64,000 bases of DNA. Origin: JAPPKS01 sp963667895 (GTDB lineage Bacteria; Poribacteria; WGA-4E; PCPOR2b). How positions within the stretch are numbered: position 1 is the first letter of the stretch; every line of letters begins with the position of its first letter. The notes under the pieces are model-generated. The model did not search any database. It was not told the origin of the DNA and saw only the letters and a program-made list of their open reading frames with translations. The position numbers were made by a program, and so were the translations under genes. The stretch covers positions 2,666,001-2,730,000 of the forward strand of contig OZ245030.1 in the NCBI GenBank assembly GCA_965223985.1, read 5' to 3'. Below are positions 18,527-28,792 of the stretch, one piece after another.

Positions 18527-20566
18527 ATGACTTTCTCAACCAAAATAGAAAAGAGCGGAAGAGGTGACAAAGCAAGAACAGTGGGTCTCCACGTTTTAAA
18601 TTTCACACACTACGCATTGCGTCTGAAGTTGCTGGTTTGCACTATTTTGGCGAGCATTGTAGTCCTGAGAACTGCCCAAGCGCAAGCAAATACAATCGCT
18701 TCACTTGTTGAAGCGAAGAAATATCAGGAAGCAGCTCAAGTGCTTCAAAACCTCGCAGATTCTACGAAAAACGTTGAAAAACTTGGCGATATTTTCTATC
18801 AATTGGGAGAGATTCACTACACTTATACACATGAATATCTGAAAGCCTTGGAAGCTTACGACAAGGTTGTTCAACTCAGCGAGAAGGGGCTGGACGATCA
18901 GTTTCTGAGCCACATTAAGAAGGGTGATGTGTATTGCCGCTTGGGGCAATATGAAGACGCCATTACGACGTATCAAATTGTGGTCGATCAATCTGTGCCG
19001 AACCATTTTACCCATCAAACCGCTTTACACAAGATACGGAACATTCAGACAGCACTCAAGGACTTACACAATCAGAAGCAGGTAATCAGCGCTTATGAAG
19101 GCACACCGTTTGCTGTCGAAGCCCAGTTTCAAATTGCGGAACTGTATCGCAACCTATATCAACTGAACCAGCCGGAAAAAGCGATTTTTGAGTATAAAGC
19201 TCTTCTTAAGCAGCATGGGAGCACAAGACTTTCTCCTGAGGCACAGTGGCGCATTGGAAAACTGCGAAATGATGTTCTAAATCAGCCAGAACTAGCGATT
19301 GAGGCGTATAAAAAAGTTGTTGATGACTATCCGACAAGCAACTTTGCAGCAGATTCCCTTTTTCGAACCGCTCTCATCCATAATGAACAAGAACAGTATG
19401 AACGCGCCGTGCAAGTTTTAGAACAGCTTACGAGAAAGTATCCCGATTTTTGGAATATGCATGCCGTTTATTATTGGTTGGGCGTTGGTTATGAAAAATT
19501 ACAAAGCTACCGCCGGTCGATTCAAGCATTCAGAACCTTTCTACTTGCTTACTTGCCGAAATTGGATCCTGCCCACTTTGGCGCCATCGGCAAATACAAT
19601 CAAAAGGCCTTCAATATTGAAACGGAGTTGAAAGGGAAGATTCAGCAACTCCAATCCGACCTTCCCAAAATCGAGTGGGAAATGATTGAGAAGCATATCG
19701 CGGAAGACAACTACATGGCAGCATTACCGCTGGTGCGACAGTTAATCGCCGATGCGCCTGAAGGCGGCTACCTACAACGTGCCCAGTCGGAACTACAGTC
19801 GATTCAAAGACACGCTTCCATCCAACATCTACGGATGCAGATACGCGAGAATCCTGGCACACCTACAGCCGCACACTCCCTATTTCGGATTGGCAAAATT
19901 TACGAACGCGGACTACAAGACTATCATCAAGCAATTATCGCGTATAGTCAATTGATTGATGAACATCCCAATTCGCCTTGGGCCGCCGAAGCTATGTACC
20001 GAAGCGGCTTAATCTATGCCGATCGTCTTGACGACATCCAAAATGCAATCGAGTATTACAAAGCCTTGATTCGTCAATATCCGACTTCGTCACAAACCAT
20101 GATGGCGAATTTCCAGCTTGGAGAAATCTATCGTTCACTCCACCAATACGATAAAGCTTTGAAAGCTTATCAGACAACGATTGCTTACCCCGAGAAAGAT
20201 CAATACTTTGCCGATGGCTACAAAGATAGCTTCGCAGATCGTGCACAGTTTCGAATTGGGCGGGTGCATTACGAAGATCGACGTTATGATGACGCTGTTT
20301 CAGCCTTCAACGAATTCGTTGCGAGTCGATCTCATTCCCCGCGTCTTGCCGTCGCTTACGTCTATCTAGCGCATATCAGTGAAGATTGTGGCGTTCGTGA
20401 CGAAGCAAATGAAGCTTATAAGAAAGCGAGGAGCCTGATTATCGAAAGTCCGATCCAGGGAAAAATGGTGATTGACGAAGCCTATGACCTTGGATTTCAG
20501 GGAACGGATTCAAAGGCTGTCATCAATCGCCTCGATGATCTCTGCAATCGATTGGGTGGAAAATAG
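18527..20566 (+). CDS. exported TPR-repeat protein
   Basis: 679 residues from the ATG at 18527. A basic N terminus and one hydrophobic segment (LKLLVCTILASIVVL) ending near AQAQA look like a signal peptide. The rest is almost wholly tetratricopeptide repeats of the YbgF/BamD-like type, with repeated aromatic/Gly positions (FYQLGEIHYTYTHEYLKALE, YRSGLIYADRLDDIQNAIEY, FRIGRVHYEDRRYDDAVSAF). Such proteins scaffold envelope complexes; no partner can be named. It follows the sigma/anti-sigma pair by 234 nt and might belong to their response. Confidence 0.85.
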   Translation: MTFSTKIEKSGRGDKARTVGLHVLNFTHYALRLKLLVCTILASIVVLRTAQAQANTIASLVEAKKYQEAAQVLQNLADSTKNVEKLGDIFYQLGEIHYTYTHEYLKALEAYDKVVQLSEKGLDDQFLSHIKKGDVYCRLGQYEDAITTYQIVVDQSVPNHFTHQTALHKIRNIQTALKDLHNQKQVISAYEGTPFAVEAQFQIAELYRNLYQLNQPEKAIFEYKALLKQHGSTRLSPEAQWRIGKLRNDVLNQPELAIEAYKKVVDDYPTSNFAADSLFRTALIHNEQEQYERAVQVLEQLTRKYPDFWNMHAVYYWLGVGYEKLQSYRRSIQAFRTFLLAYLPKLDPAHFGAIGKYNQKAFNIETELKGKIQQLQSDLPKIEWEMIEKHIAEDNYMAALPLVRQLIADAPEGGYLQRAQSELQSIQRHASIQHLRMQIRENPGTPTAAHSLFRIGKIYERGLQDYHQAIIAYSQLIDEHPNSPWAAEAMYRSGLIYADRLDDIQNAIEYYKALIRQYPTSSQTMMANFQLGEIYRSLHQYDKALKAYQTTIAYPEKDQYFADGYKDSFADRAQFRIGRVHYEDRRYDDAVSAFNEFVASRSHSPRLAVAYVYLAHISEDCGVRDEANEAYKKARSLIIESPIQGKMVIDEAYDLGFQGTDSKAVINRLDDLCNRLGGK

Positions 20567-20613
20567 GTGAGTATAATAGGTTGTTGTGAATATTTATCAA
20601 GCGAGGGGGAACT

Positions 20614-20988
20614 ATGCCATTAACGGTTATTCGAACGGCACGTCCAAGTCCTGTTTGGCAGGAAACTTATGTTCATGTAAAAAAAGGGCAGCGCTTGGTC
20701 ATTGATGCCGAAGGCGCATGGTCACCAGATTTACAAAATCGTATCGGCTGGTGTGGCGCTGATGGGGTTGCAAATTCCATTGCTGGAGAAGAATACTTGT
20801 GTCCTGGTACGAATGTCGGCGCATTGATTGCTAAGATTGGTGACGTTGTCTTTGCCGTTGGCTCACGCTACGACAATGCCGCCCCGGCTGAAGGAGTAAT
20901 CTTCTTGGCAATGAACGAAATTCCGTCGCATAACAACCAAGCAGGTACGCTGCTCGCGCAGCTTATCGTTTTTGACGAAGAAGAATAA
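20614..20988 (+). CDS. LecA/PA-IL-like lectin-domain protein
   Basis: 124 residues after GAGGGGGA. The sequence resembles the galactophilic PA-IL fold: an early VWQETYVHVKKGQRLVIDAEG strand pair, GALIAKIGDVVFAVGS, then EGVIFLAMNEIP and an Asn-rich loop. PA-IL-type domains bind galactose through calcium. No signal peptide is present. The calcium-binding residues cannot be confirmed by eye, so sugar binding is inference. Confidence 0.6.
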   Translation: MPLTVIRTARPSPVWQETYVHVKKGQRLVIDAEGAWSPDLQNRIGWCGADGVANSIAGEEYLCPGTNVGALIAKIGDVVFAVGSRYDNAAPAEGVIFLAMNEIPSHNNQAGTLLAQLIVFDEEE

Positions 20989-21118
20989 ACGCATTCAATT
21001 CTTGTTGGAAAATCTTCATCATGGGACAAGCGGATCTGACTTCGTCTCTAACATTGTTCTCGGAGACCTCGGAAGCCTTGAAGCACTTGACATCTGATGC
21101 AGATAAAGGAAGTCACCG

Positions 21119-21946
21119 ATGCCTTTTTTCGCTAGAGATGAGTTAAATTTCCATTACCTTGATATAGGAAGTGGAATACCCTTCTTTTTCCAGCATGGAC
21201 TCGGCGGTGATGTCAACCAGCCTTCCGGACTTTTAGAGACTCCCCCAGGGTTCCGCTTGCTGTCTTTCGATTGTCGCGGGCATGGAGAGACACGTCCCCT
21301 AGGCGCTGTGGAGAAAATCGGGATTGCTGCTTTTGCTGATGATTTGCTCGCACTCATGGATAGCTTGAGCATACCTCGCGCTGTCATTGGTGGCATCTCA
21401 ATGGGAGCTGCTGTCGCACTCAACTTCACGCTTCGCTTTTCGAATCGCGTGCTGGGTCTCATCCTCTCGCGTCCGGCTTGGCTGATTGGTCCTATGCTGC
21501 GGAATGCAGAAATCTATTCGTATATCGCTCAATTGATTCTTCAACACGGCCTCAAACTTGGCTTGGAACGCTTCAAGAAGTCTGAATACTACATTGAAAC
21601 ACTCTGTGAGTCTCCAGCCGCCGCTGATTCGCTGTTAGGACAGTTTGAAGTTGTACACGCGGCGGAAACCGTGGTGATGTTGGAACGCATTTCAAGCGAC
21701 GCACCGCTTTATGACCTTCGGGCATTAGCAGCTATTGCAGTTCCTACTCTGGTGCTCGCCAACCGACAAGACCCTATCCATCCCTTTCAATACGGTGAAG
21801 CTTTGGCGCGAGAGATTCCGAAAGCGGAGTTTAAGGAACTAACGTCGAAATCGGTAAGCCATAAACGCCACGGAGCAGAAGTCCAGACGTTCATAGAAGC
21901 ATTTTTGTGCCACCACTTTTGCCCCCCAAGGAGCGCTAAATGTTAA
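21119..21946 (+). CDS. alpha/beta-fold hydrolase
   Basis: 275 residues. Oxyanion-region FFQHGLGGD, then DCRGHGETRP, and the nucleophile elbow GGISMGAA (G-x-S-x-G). The acid is likely in LANRQDPIHP and the His in the C-terminal KRHG segment. The pattern fits esterases and peroxidase-type hydrolases; the substrate is unknown. AAGGA lies upstream. Its last codons contain the ribosome-binding site and start of the next gene (7-nt overlap), implying translational coupling. Confidence 0.85.
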   Translation: MPFFARDELNFHYLDIGSGIPFFFQHGLGGDVNQPSGLLETPPGFRLLSFDCRGHGETRPLGAVEKIGIAAFADDLLALMDSLSIPRAVIGGISMGAAVALNFTLRFSNRVLGLILSRPAWLIGPMLRNAEIYSYIAQLILQHGLKLGLERFKKSEYYIETLCESPAAADSLLGQFEVVHAAETVVMLERISSDAPLYDLRALAAIAVPTLVLANRQDPIHPFQYGEALAREIPKAEFKELTSKSVSHKRHGAEVQTFIEAFLCHHFCPPRSAKC

Positions 21947-22581
21947 AGTGTTCTACCTCCCTGTGGTCAGCTGATTTGGCAAATCTGGCATCGGAGATAA
22001 AACGTGTTGAATCATACTCGGAGCGTTTTCATCTCGATGTGGCTGATGGGCATTATATCAAGAATCTGCTGTTCTTTCCGGACATGGTCAAGGCGTTGCG
22101 GATGCTTACCAGTGTGCCGTTTGAAGTGCATCTAATGACGATTGACCCCATAGGTTGGATTGAGCCCTTCGTTGAAGCCGGTGCGGACAGCATCATTTTT
22201 TGTTTCGACGCTCCCAGCAATCCAGGTGAAGTGCTTGAAGCCATTAAATCCTATGGTAAAGCGGCGGGGGTTTCACTGCTCATCACAGAGTCCGTTGATT
22301 TACTTGAACCATTTTGGGATGACTTGGACATCGTCACCATTGTCGGCACAGCTATGGGAATCAAAGGTGCCTCAATGGATGCATCAGTTCCAGACAAGAT
22401 TCGCCGGTGCCGAGAAATCATCGAGGGGCGTGGGCAAAAGACAGAAATCGAAGCCGATGGTGGGATTCGACGGGAGACAGTTCCGCTGATTCATAGCGCT
22501 GGTGCGGACTTTATCGTACCGGGTTCACTGATGTTCGGTGGAAATCCGCAAGAGATGCGCCAATGGCTCGTCGCGCTGTGA
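21940..22581 (+). CDS. ribulose-phosphate 3-epimerase family protein
   Basis: 213 residues, TIM-barrel size. Family markers: CSTSLWSADL at the N terminus, the metal-binding FHLDVADGHY, the catalytic EVHLMT, and EADGGIR with FIVPGSLMFG near the C terminus. Close to Rpe and allulose-6-phosphate epimerases that move the C3 hydroxyl of keto-pentose or hexose phosphates. The start SLWSADL and overall divergence suggest a specialised paralogue rather than the Calvin/pentose-phosphate Rpe. It overlaps the hydrolase gene by 7 nt. Confidence 0.85.
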   Translation: MLKCSTSLWSADLANLASEIKRVESYSERFHLDVADGHYIKNLLFFPDMVKALRMLTSVPFEVHLMTIDPIGWIEPFVEAGADSIIFCFDAPSNPGEVLEAIKSYGKAAGVSLLITESVDLLEPFWDDLDIVTIVGTAMGIKGASMDASVPDKIRRCREIIEGRGQKTEIEADGGIRRETVPLIHSAGADFIVPGSLMFGGNPQEMRQWLVAL

Positions 22582-22620
22582 AAGATGGACTGCTCTGTGA
22601 TTCTAGTATGCTAGCTCTGG

Positions 22621-24126
22621 TCACTCAACTACCTCAATCGTGAGTTGATTCAGCGTTCGCATAACCCCTTCACCGAATTCCAGCATGGAGTTTGACTCCA
22701 TCTGACTGCCGGCAAGTTGAATATGAGTCGCATCGGCTTGAATTTGTCCGAGTGTCGGTTCCATCGCAACCCATTCTCCCACATACACCTCGGGCCAGAA
22801 ATGATAGTAGAAGGCATCACGCTGGAACACAAGCCCCATGCACGCTCTGGCGGGAATGTCAACCGATCGCGCCAGCGCAATTAACAACACCGTGTGCTCT
22901 GTGCAATCTCCTTCTAGTGACTCGAGTGTCTGCAACGCCGATCCAAATCCGATCTTGAGGTTTTTGTCGTATATATTGTTGTGTACCCAGCGACACAATT
23001 TCTTAGACGCTTTCCACGCATCTTTTTCGCCGTTAAGAATCTCGATTGCTTTTGATCGAAGCGCTGGGTGATCGGCTTGGATGTATACCGTCGATTTTAC
23101 GAATTTATCAAGGTTTTGAACTGCTTCGGCTTGAATCGGTAGGTTTAGTACATTTGAAGGATTAACGGCGGGTACCTGGATTTCCACGGTTCCACTGCGC
23201 TGATGGTCATCGAGGAAGAGTTTCTGACGACCATTCCTTACGATTACTTCGTCCAAGGTTCCTCCATTGAGTCGCAGCCTCGCTTTGAAATATCGGGCAT
23301 TGTGAGTCGGCTGTTTGCCCTGAGAGAAAATCTTGGTATTGATGATAACATCCAGTTCACCGGCTTCACCGAGCGCCGTCCGCATATCTACTTTCGACAG
23401 AACTATCTTCATTCCCGTCACGCCGGTTTCTATACGATAGGTTGTTCCATCGTTTCCTAGCCAAGCAGTCGCTGTCAAGCCGCCCATGAAGTGCATCACG
23501 TAATCAATGACAAAGGCGGGTTTAAATTCCCCTCCGTATTCGACCTCATCCTCCCGAACAACTTTTACTTTTGTCTCCAAAGGCCGCATAAGTTCCGTAT
23601 TAAACACAGACAACGTGTATTCATCCCCGACACGGATGCCACGCTGAAGGATCAAATAACCGAGCGTTTCCTCGAAAGTGGTATCCGTTGGAATTAACTT
23701 CTGAGATTTAGTTGTTTCTCCGGCAAGGGTCGTTTTCAAGTAGACATTGCCATCTCTAATTTCGCCTTCAACACGCTTCTCATGCCCGGTTTCCTTCGAT
23801 GTCGAAATGAAGTACCGCGGAACGAAATCCATATCCACATACTGAATTTTTGTCGTTTCCAGCCGTAGCCATGTGCCTGCACGTTTAAACTCCATCACAA
23901 CATCCATACGAGTGCAGATGGCTTCCTCACCGAGATATTGCGATTGTTCCGTGTAGATGTGAGCATATCCAATTTTTTCGCCCATCAGGGTCAAGTTCAA
24001 CCAATCCTCTTGAGGTAACTGTAGCATTTTTCCTAACTCCATCGGGGCGAGGCTCCTTACTTCCCCTTCGCTAAATTGTACGAATAGGAAAAGCAGAAAG
24101 CAATTAAACAGACTAATTGGTCTCAT
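22621..24126 (-). CDS. transglutaminase-like exported protein
   Basis: 501 residues with a signal peptide (SLFNCFLLFLFVQF). The N-terminal two thirds form a beta-rich domain without a named family. The C-terminal transglutaminase-core fold has the catalytic Cys in LEGDCTEHTVLL, the His in FYYHFWPEVYVG and the acid region VAMEPTLGQ, where the usual Asp is Glu. Such bacterial proteins are usually periplasmic proteases or peptide ligases of unknown target. It lies 339 nt downstream of rpoC. Confidence 0.8.
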   Translation of the reverse strand: MRPISLFNCFLLFLFVQFSEGEVRSLAPMELGKMLQLPQEDWLNLTLMGEKIGYAHIYTEQSQYLGEEAICTRMDVVMEFKRAGTWLRLETTKIQYVDMDFVPRYFISTSKETGHEKRVEGEIRDGNVYLKTTLAGETTKSQKLIPTDTTFEETLGYLILQRGIRVGDEYTLSVFNTELMRPLETKVKVVREDEVEYGGEFKPAFVIDYVMHFMGGLTATAWLGNDGTTYRIETGVTGMKIVLSKVDMRTALGEAGELDVIINTKIFSQGKQPTHNARYFKARLRLNGGTLDEVIVRNGRQKLFLDDHQRSGTVEIQVPAVNPSNVLNLPIQAEAVQNLDKFVKSTVYIQADHPALRSKAIEILNGEKDAWKASKKLCRWVHNNIYDKNLKIGFGSALQTLESLEGDCTEHTVLLIALARSVDIPARACMGLVFQRDAFYYHFWPEVYVGEWVAMEPTLGQIQADATHIQLAGSQMESNSMLEFGEGVMRTLNQLTIEVVE

Positions 24127-24465
24127 TACGCTACTCCTTTTCTTGGGGCGTGGAGTACACTGGTGGCTTGCGCATTAGCAAATCAACACAGTGTTGCATA
24201 ATCCGTAAGGATAGCATTTACGCATCAGCTAAATGGAGGGAATTTTCTGCATACCCAATTGGGTATGCCGATTTTTCGAGACAATAGACCTCGCAGGTTC
24301 AATTTCGCTAAGCAGTAGAAAAAGACGCATCGCGAAAGATCGGTTGAGCTATGATAGAAATTGGCAAAGAAGCGGGTGAATACCAGATGAGAAAAGAAAC
24401 AAAAAGGCAAAGAAAAGCGGATGGACATTAAACGATTTCGGTTGGCATTAGATTTTTCGTAACAT
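24127..24465. other. intergenic region downstream of rpoC
   Basis: 339 nt between rpoC and the transglutaminase-like gene. The only clear structure is the 20-bp perfect palindrome at 24249-24268. No gene is supported. Confidence 0.5.
24249..24268. repeat. 20-bp perfect palindrome
   Basis: GCATACCCAATTGGGTATGC is fully self-complementary with no loop. It lies about 200 bp after the rpoC stop. A T run follows only on the plus strand (CGATTTTT), so a terminator for rpoBC is uncertain; a protein-binding palindrome is equally possible. Confidence 0.5.
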
Positions 24466-27400
24466 TCAGTCGGCAGCCTGCTCATCAAGGGATAGTATCG
24501 GCAAATCGCCCTTCTGTAGAGGTGATTCAGGTTCAGTGCGCGGTAGAATCTCAATCTTCCTAAATTGCGACACTCCCGTTCCTGCTGGAATTAAACGACC
24601 CATGATTACATTTTCCTTCAGTCCCTTGAGATAATCCCGTTTCCCGACAACAGAAGCTTTTGTCAGTACATTTGTAGTCTGCTGGAACGATGCGGCAGAA
24701 ATGAAACTTTCCGTGCTTAACGCCGCTTTTGTAATTCCTTGTAGAATCGGTTCCGCCATCGCCGGTTGTCCACCTCCACTTATGACACGACGATTGGTGC
24801 GGTTGAACGTTGAACGATCTACCTCATCCTCCTCAAGGAACTCTGTACTCCCCGAGGATGTAATCCTCACCTTATTTAGCATCCGACGAATAATGACTTC
24901 GATATGTTTATCATTAATCCGTTCCCCTTGTGTGCGATAAACTTCTTGGACCTCGTTGACTAAATAGGATTGAACAGCTTCTTCACCTTTGACCTCTAAA
25001 ATGTCATGGGGGTTAATTGGACCATCTGTCACGCGTTCACCGGCTTCAACAAAATCCCCATCGGGAACGATAAGATGTTTCCCCATCGGAATGCGGTAAG
25101 GTCGGCTTGATACATCCGTATGCACAATCCGCAACTGGCGCATCCCACGGTTGATGCCCTCCAGCTTTACGTGTCCCTCGATTTCGGCTATGACCGCTGC
25201 ATCTTTAGGGCTGCGTGCTTCAAAGAGTTCAGTAACACGGGGAAGTCCTGTGACAATGTCTCGGGTTTTCGCTGTCTCCCGGGGGAGTCGTGCCAAAACG
25301 GTCCCGGGAGTCACCATTTCCCCATCGGTGACGGAGAGGTGTGCTCCAGTCGGCATTAGGTAGCTGGCTAACCGTTCCTCGTTGTCCAAATAGATTTCAA
25401 TGCGCGGTTGGTCCTCTCCCTTGTATTCGATAATCACCCGTTCTGCCAAGCCAGTGGCTTTATCTTCCCGCATTGTCCTACCTTCAACAATATCTTGGAA
25501 CACTGCCTTCCCTTGATATTCTGTCAAGATGGGCACTCGATACGGATCCCATTCAAGAAGCAGTGTTGGGGGCTCATCCTGGTCATGTGGATTGGCTTTT
25601 GTCACCTTTTGGTCTTCTTCGACACATAGCCTAGCACCAATTTGCGCATCGTGCCGCTCGATCACCCGTCCGTTATCATCAACAATCCGTAGTTGAGCGT
25701 TGCGAGAAAGGACAATCTTCTCAATTTCCGGTTGACCTTTGGTTGTAGATTTGTCGAAAGAGGTCTCATCAACCTGAACCGGATGTTCAACAAATCTGAC
25801 ATTGTGGTACTTGACCACACCGTCATGTCGCGCTTCAATTCGGGATTGGAAGCCTGCTCCACTTACAGTTCCACCCGTATGAAAGGTTCGCATCGTCAAC
25901 TGGGTGCCAGGTTCGCCAATTGACTGTGCTGCAATTATACCAATCGCTTCCCCGATCTCGACCAACTGCCCGGTTGTCAAGTCTGTTCCATAGCATAGAG
26001 CGCACACACCATGCGCAGCTTCACAGGTAAGTGTAGACCGAATGCGAAGGCTCGTGAGACCAACAGCTTCAATCTGTTCTGCTATTTGACGGTTGATGAG
26101 CATATCTCTGGGAATAATGATTTCACCTGTATTCGGATTTGTAATATCCTCTGCGACTGTTCGGGCAGCGATCCGTTCAGAGAAGGTATCATCTTCATCC
26201 TCGCTAGCCACCTTGGTAATCCCATTTAATGTTCCACAGTTCTTCGTAGTAACCATCATATCTTGGGCTACATCGACCAATTTGCGTGTCAGATACCCAC
26301 TACTTGCGGTCTTGATCGCTGTGTCCGCCAGGCCTTTTCGTGCACCGTGTGTAGAGATGAAGTATTCAAGCACAGATAGACCCTCTCGGAAAGACGATTC
26401 AATCGGTTGTTCGATAATTTCCCCGGAAGGCTTAGTCATCAGCCCTCGCATGCCGCTAATCTGACGAATCGACTCTTTCCTGGATCGTGCCCCAGAATCC
26501 ACCATGATATGCACCGGATTAAACCCTTTAATCTCATCTTCACGTCCCTGTTCGAGTTCTTCAAACAATGCAGTTTCGATATCATCTATCAGTTGACGCC
26601 ACACATCAATGACTTTGTTATATCGTTCCCCTGGGCTCATGCCACCACTCACGTATTCCTTGTCAATCTCCTCTACTTGCGCTCGTGCTGCTTGAATGGA
26701 TTCCTGTTTTTTCGATGGAACAATCAAATCTCGTATGCCAATCGAGATTCCTGCCACAGTGGCATAATGAAATCCGAGTTGTTTGAGTTCATCAATGAAT
26801 TCCACTGTTCGGCGGTTTCCAAGTTCATCGAAACAACGCGAAACCAGACGTGAAAGGTCCTTTTCTTGCATTTCCCAATTGATGAACGGAATTCGCCGAT
26901 CGACGTGGGGATTAGTGAACATCAGATCGTCCGGTATGATTTGGTTAAAGATCACGCGTCCCACCGTTGCCTCAATCGGCGGTATTGCATCATCAATGTG
27001 GAGCAGAACCGGATCGTGCAGACCCAGAATACCACACTCATGAGCAAGGATCACTTCCTGTTGATTTTGATAATGCCGGGGTGTCGCAATCTGACAAACG
27101 CTATCCCGGTCTGCTTGAGGAATTGATTTCGTGAGGAAACTGCATCCGAGTACTATGTCAAGATTGGGCACTGCTGTCGCCTCACCGTGAGCGGGCTTCA
27201 AGATATTTCGAGTAGCCATCATGAGTAACTTTGATTCGACCTGTGCTTCAACACTTAATGGCACATGTACTGCCATCTGATCTCCATCAAAGTCTGCATT
27301 GAAGGCTGTGCAAACCAGCGGGTTGATTCGGATTGCCTTCCCTTCGACCAGCGAGGGTTGAAACGCTTGTATCCCAAGGCGATGGAGTGTCGGGGGCCGG

Positions 27401-28713
27401 TTGAGCAATACAGGATGTTCGTCAATCACCTCTTCAAGAACTTCCCACACCTCCGGAGAAACCTTTTCTGCCATATTCTTGGCGCGTTTGATGGTGTGGG
27501 CATATCCCTTTTCCTGTAGCTTTCGAATAATGAACGGCTTGAACAATTCCAGTGCCATTGCCTTGGGCAAACCACATTGATGCAACTTCAGCTCTGGGCC
27601 AACAACTATGACAGATCTGCCTGAATAGTCAACCCGTTTGCCAAGCAGGTTCTGGCGAAAGCGTCCCACCTTGCCTTTGAGCATATCGCTTAAAGATTTT
27701 AACGGGCGATTCCCCGGTCCACGCACCACACGCCCGTGACGGCCATTATCCAACAATGCGTCAACAGCCTCCTGGAGCATTCGCTTCTCATTCCGAATAA
27801 TTACCTCTGGTGCCCGCAGTTCCATCAATCGTTTTAGCCGATTGTTACGGTTGATTACCCGTCGGTACAGGTCATTGAGGTCACTTGTTGCGAAACGCCC
27901 ACCATCAAGAGCGACCAATGGACGCAAATCCGGCGGAATCACCGGTATCACGGTAAGAATCATCCAATGCGGTTGGTTTCCCGACTTCAAAAAGCCGAGT
28001 GCCGATGTCAACCGTTTGGAGAGTTTCCGCGCTTTCTGTTTACTACCGGTCTCCTCCAGTTCAACACGAAGCACTTTAGCTTCTTGCTCTAAATCAATCC
28101 TTTCAAGCAATTCGCGGATGGCTTCAGCCCCCATCCCGGCTCGGAAATCATACTGGGATTTGTACTTATTGTACTCCTCTTCTGTCAGCAATTGTTTTAC
28201 CGTCAGAGGGCATTCCGAATCATTGACGTCAAGCACAACATACGTTTCAAAGTAAACTATTCGTTCAATATCCCGATACGACAGATCTAAAAAGAGACCG
28301 ATTCGGGAGGGTAGCCCTTTGAAATACCAGACGTGTGATGCAGGTGCCGCCAACTGGATATATCCCATCCTTTCCCGGCGCACCTTTTGTTGAGTGACCT
28401 CAACTCCACATCGATCGCAAATCACCCCTTTATGCTTAATTCGTTTGTACTTTCCGCACGCACATTCCCAATCCTTTTGGGGGCCAAAAATTGCCTCACA
28501 AAATAGACCTTCCCGCTCTGGACGAAACGTCCGATAGTTGATGGTTTCCGGTTTACGTACCTCGGCACAGTTGCACTCTCCCATCATTGGACAAGGCCAA
28601 ATTTTGCTCGCTCGTTTCTTGCATGAAGCCTGTTTTGCCCAACTCTTTATCTGTTCTGGTGAGGCAATTCGGATGGAGATTGCATCAAAGTTGTTCAAAT
28701 TCTTTGTATCCAA
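24466..28713 (-). CDS. rpoC: DNA-directed RNA polymerase subunit beta'
   Basis: 1415 residues, full length. The N-terminal zinc ribbon (CACGKY...CDRCG), the catalytic magnesium loop NADFDGDQMAVH, the bridge-helix/trigger-loop region and the second zinc site (CEAAHGVCALCYG) are all present. The start after rpoB (79-nt gap) fits the usual rpoB-rpoC operon. Beta' supplies most of the RNA polymerase active site. Confidence 0.98.
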   Translation of the reverse strand: MDTKNLNNFDAISIRIASPEQIKSWAKQASCKKRASKIWPCPMMGECNCAEVRKPETINYRTFRPEREGLFCEAIFGPQKDWECACGKYKRIKHKGVICDRCGVEVTQQKVRRERMGYIQLAAPASHVWYFKGLPSRIGLFLDLSYRDIERIVYFETYVVLDVNDSECPLTVKQLLTEEEYNKYKSQYDFRAGMGAEAIRELLERIDLEQEAKVLRVELEETGSKQKARKLSKRLTSALGFLKSGNQPHWMILTVIPVIPPDLRPLVALDGGRFATSDLNDLYRRVINRNNRLKRLMELRAPEVIIRNEKRMLQEAVDALLDNGRHGRVVRGPGNRPLKSLSDMLKGKVGRFRQNLLGKRVDYSGRSVIVVGPELKLHQCGLPKAMALELFKPFIIRKLQEKGYAHTIKRAKNMAEKVSPEVWEVLEEVIDEHPVLLNRPPTLHRLGIQAFQPSLVEGKAIRINPLVCTAFNADFDGDQMAVHVPLSVEAQVESKLLMMATRNILKPAHGEATAVPNLDIVLGCSFLTKSIPQADRDSVCQIATPRHYQNQQEVILAHECGILGLHDPVLLHIDDAIPPIEATVGRVIFNQIIPDDLMFTNPHVDRRIPFINWEMQEKDLSRLVSRCFDELGNRRTVEFIDELKQLGFHYATVAGISIGIRDLIVPSKKQESIQAARAQVEEIDKEYVSGGMSPGERYNKVIDVWRQLIDDIETALFEELEQGREDEIKGFNPVHIMVDSGARSRKESIRQISGMRGLMTKPSGEIIEQPIESSFREGLSVLEYFISTHGARKGLADTAIKTASSGYLTRKLVDVAQDMMVTTKNCGTLNGITKVASEDEDDTFSERIAARTVAEDITNPNTGEIIIPRDMLINRQIAEQIEAVGLTSLRIRSTLTCEAAHGVCALCYGTDLTTGQLVEIGEAIGIIAAQSIGEPGTQLTMRTFHTGGTVSGAGFQSRIEARHDGVVKYHNVRFVEHPVQVDETSFDKSTTKGQPEIEKIVLSRNAQLRIVDDNGRVIERHDAQIGARLCVEEDQKVTKANPHDQDEPPTLLLEWDPYRVPILTEYQGKAVFQDIVEGRTMREDKATGLAERVIIEYKGEDQPRIEIYLDNEERLASYLMPTGAHLSVTDGEMVTPGTVLARLPRETAKTRDIVTGLPRVTELFEARSPKDAAVIAEIEGHVKLEGINRGMRQLRIVHTDVSSRPYRIPMGKHLIVPDGDFVEAGERVTDGPINPHDILEVKGEEAVQSYLVNEVQEVYRTQGERINDKHIEVIIRRMLNKVRITSSGSTEFLEEDEVDRSTFNRTNRRVISGGGQPAMAEPILQGITKAALSTESFISAASFQQTTNVLTKASVVGKRDYLKGLKENVIMGRLIPAGTGVSQFRKIEILPRTEPESPLQKGDLPILSLDEQAAD

Positions 28714-28792
28714 GGTGCTTCTCCTTATACATACGGGTATTTGGATAGTTCATTACTTTTCACTGCCTTAATTCGCCACATAATTTCTTGGC

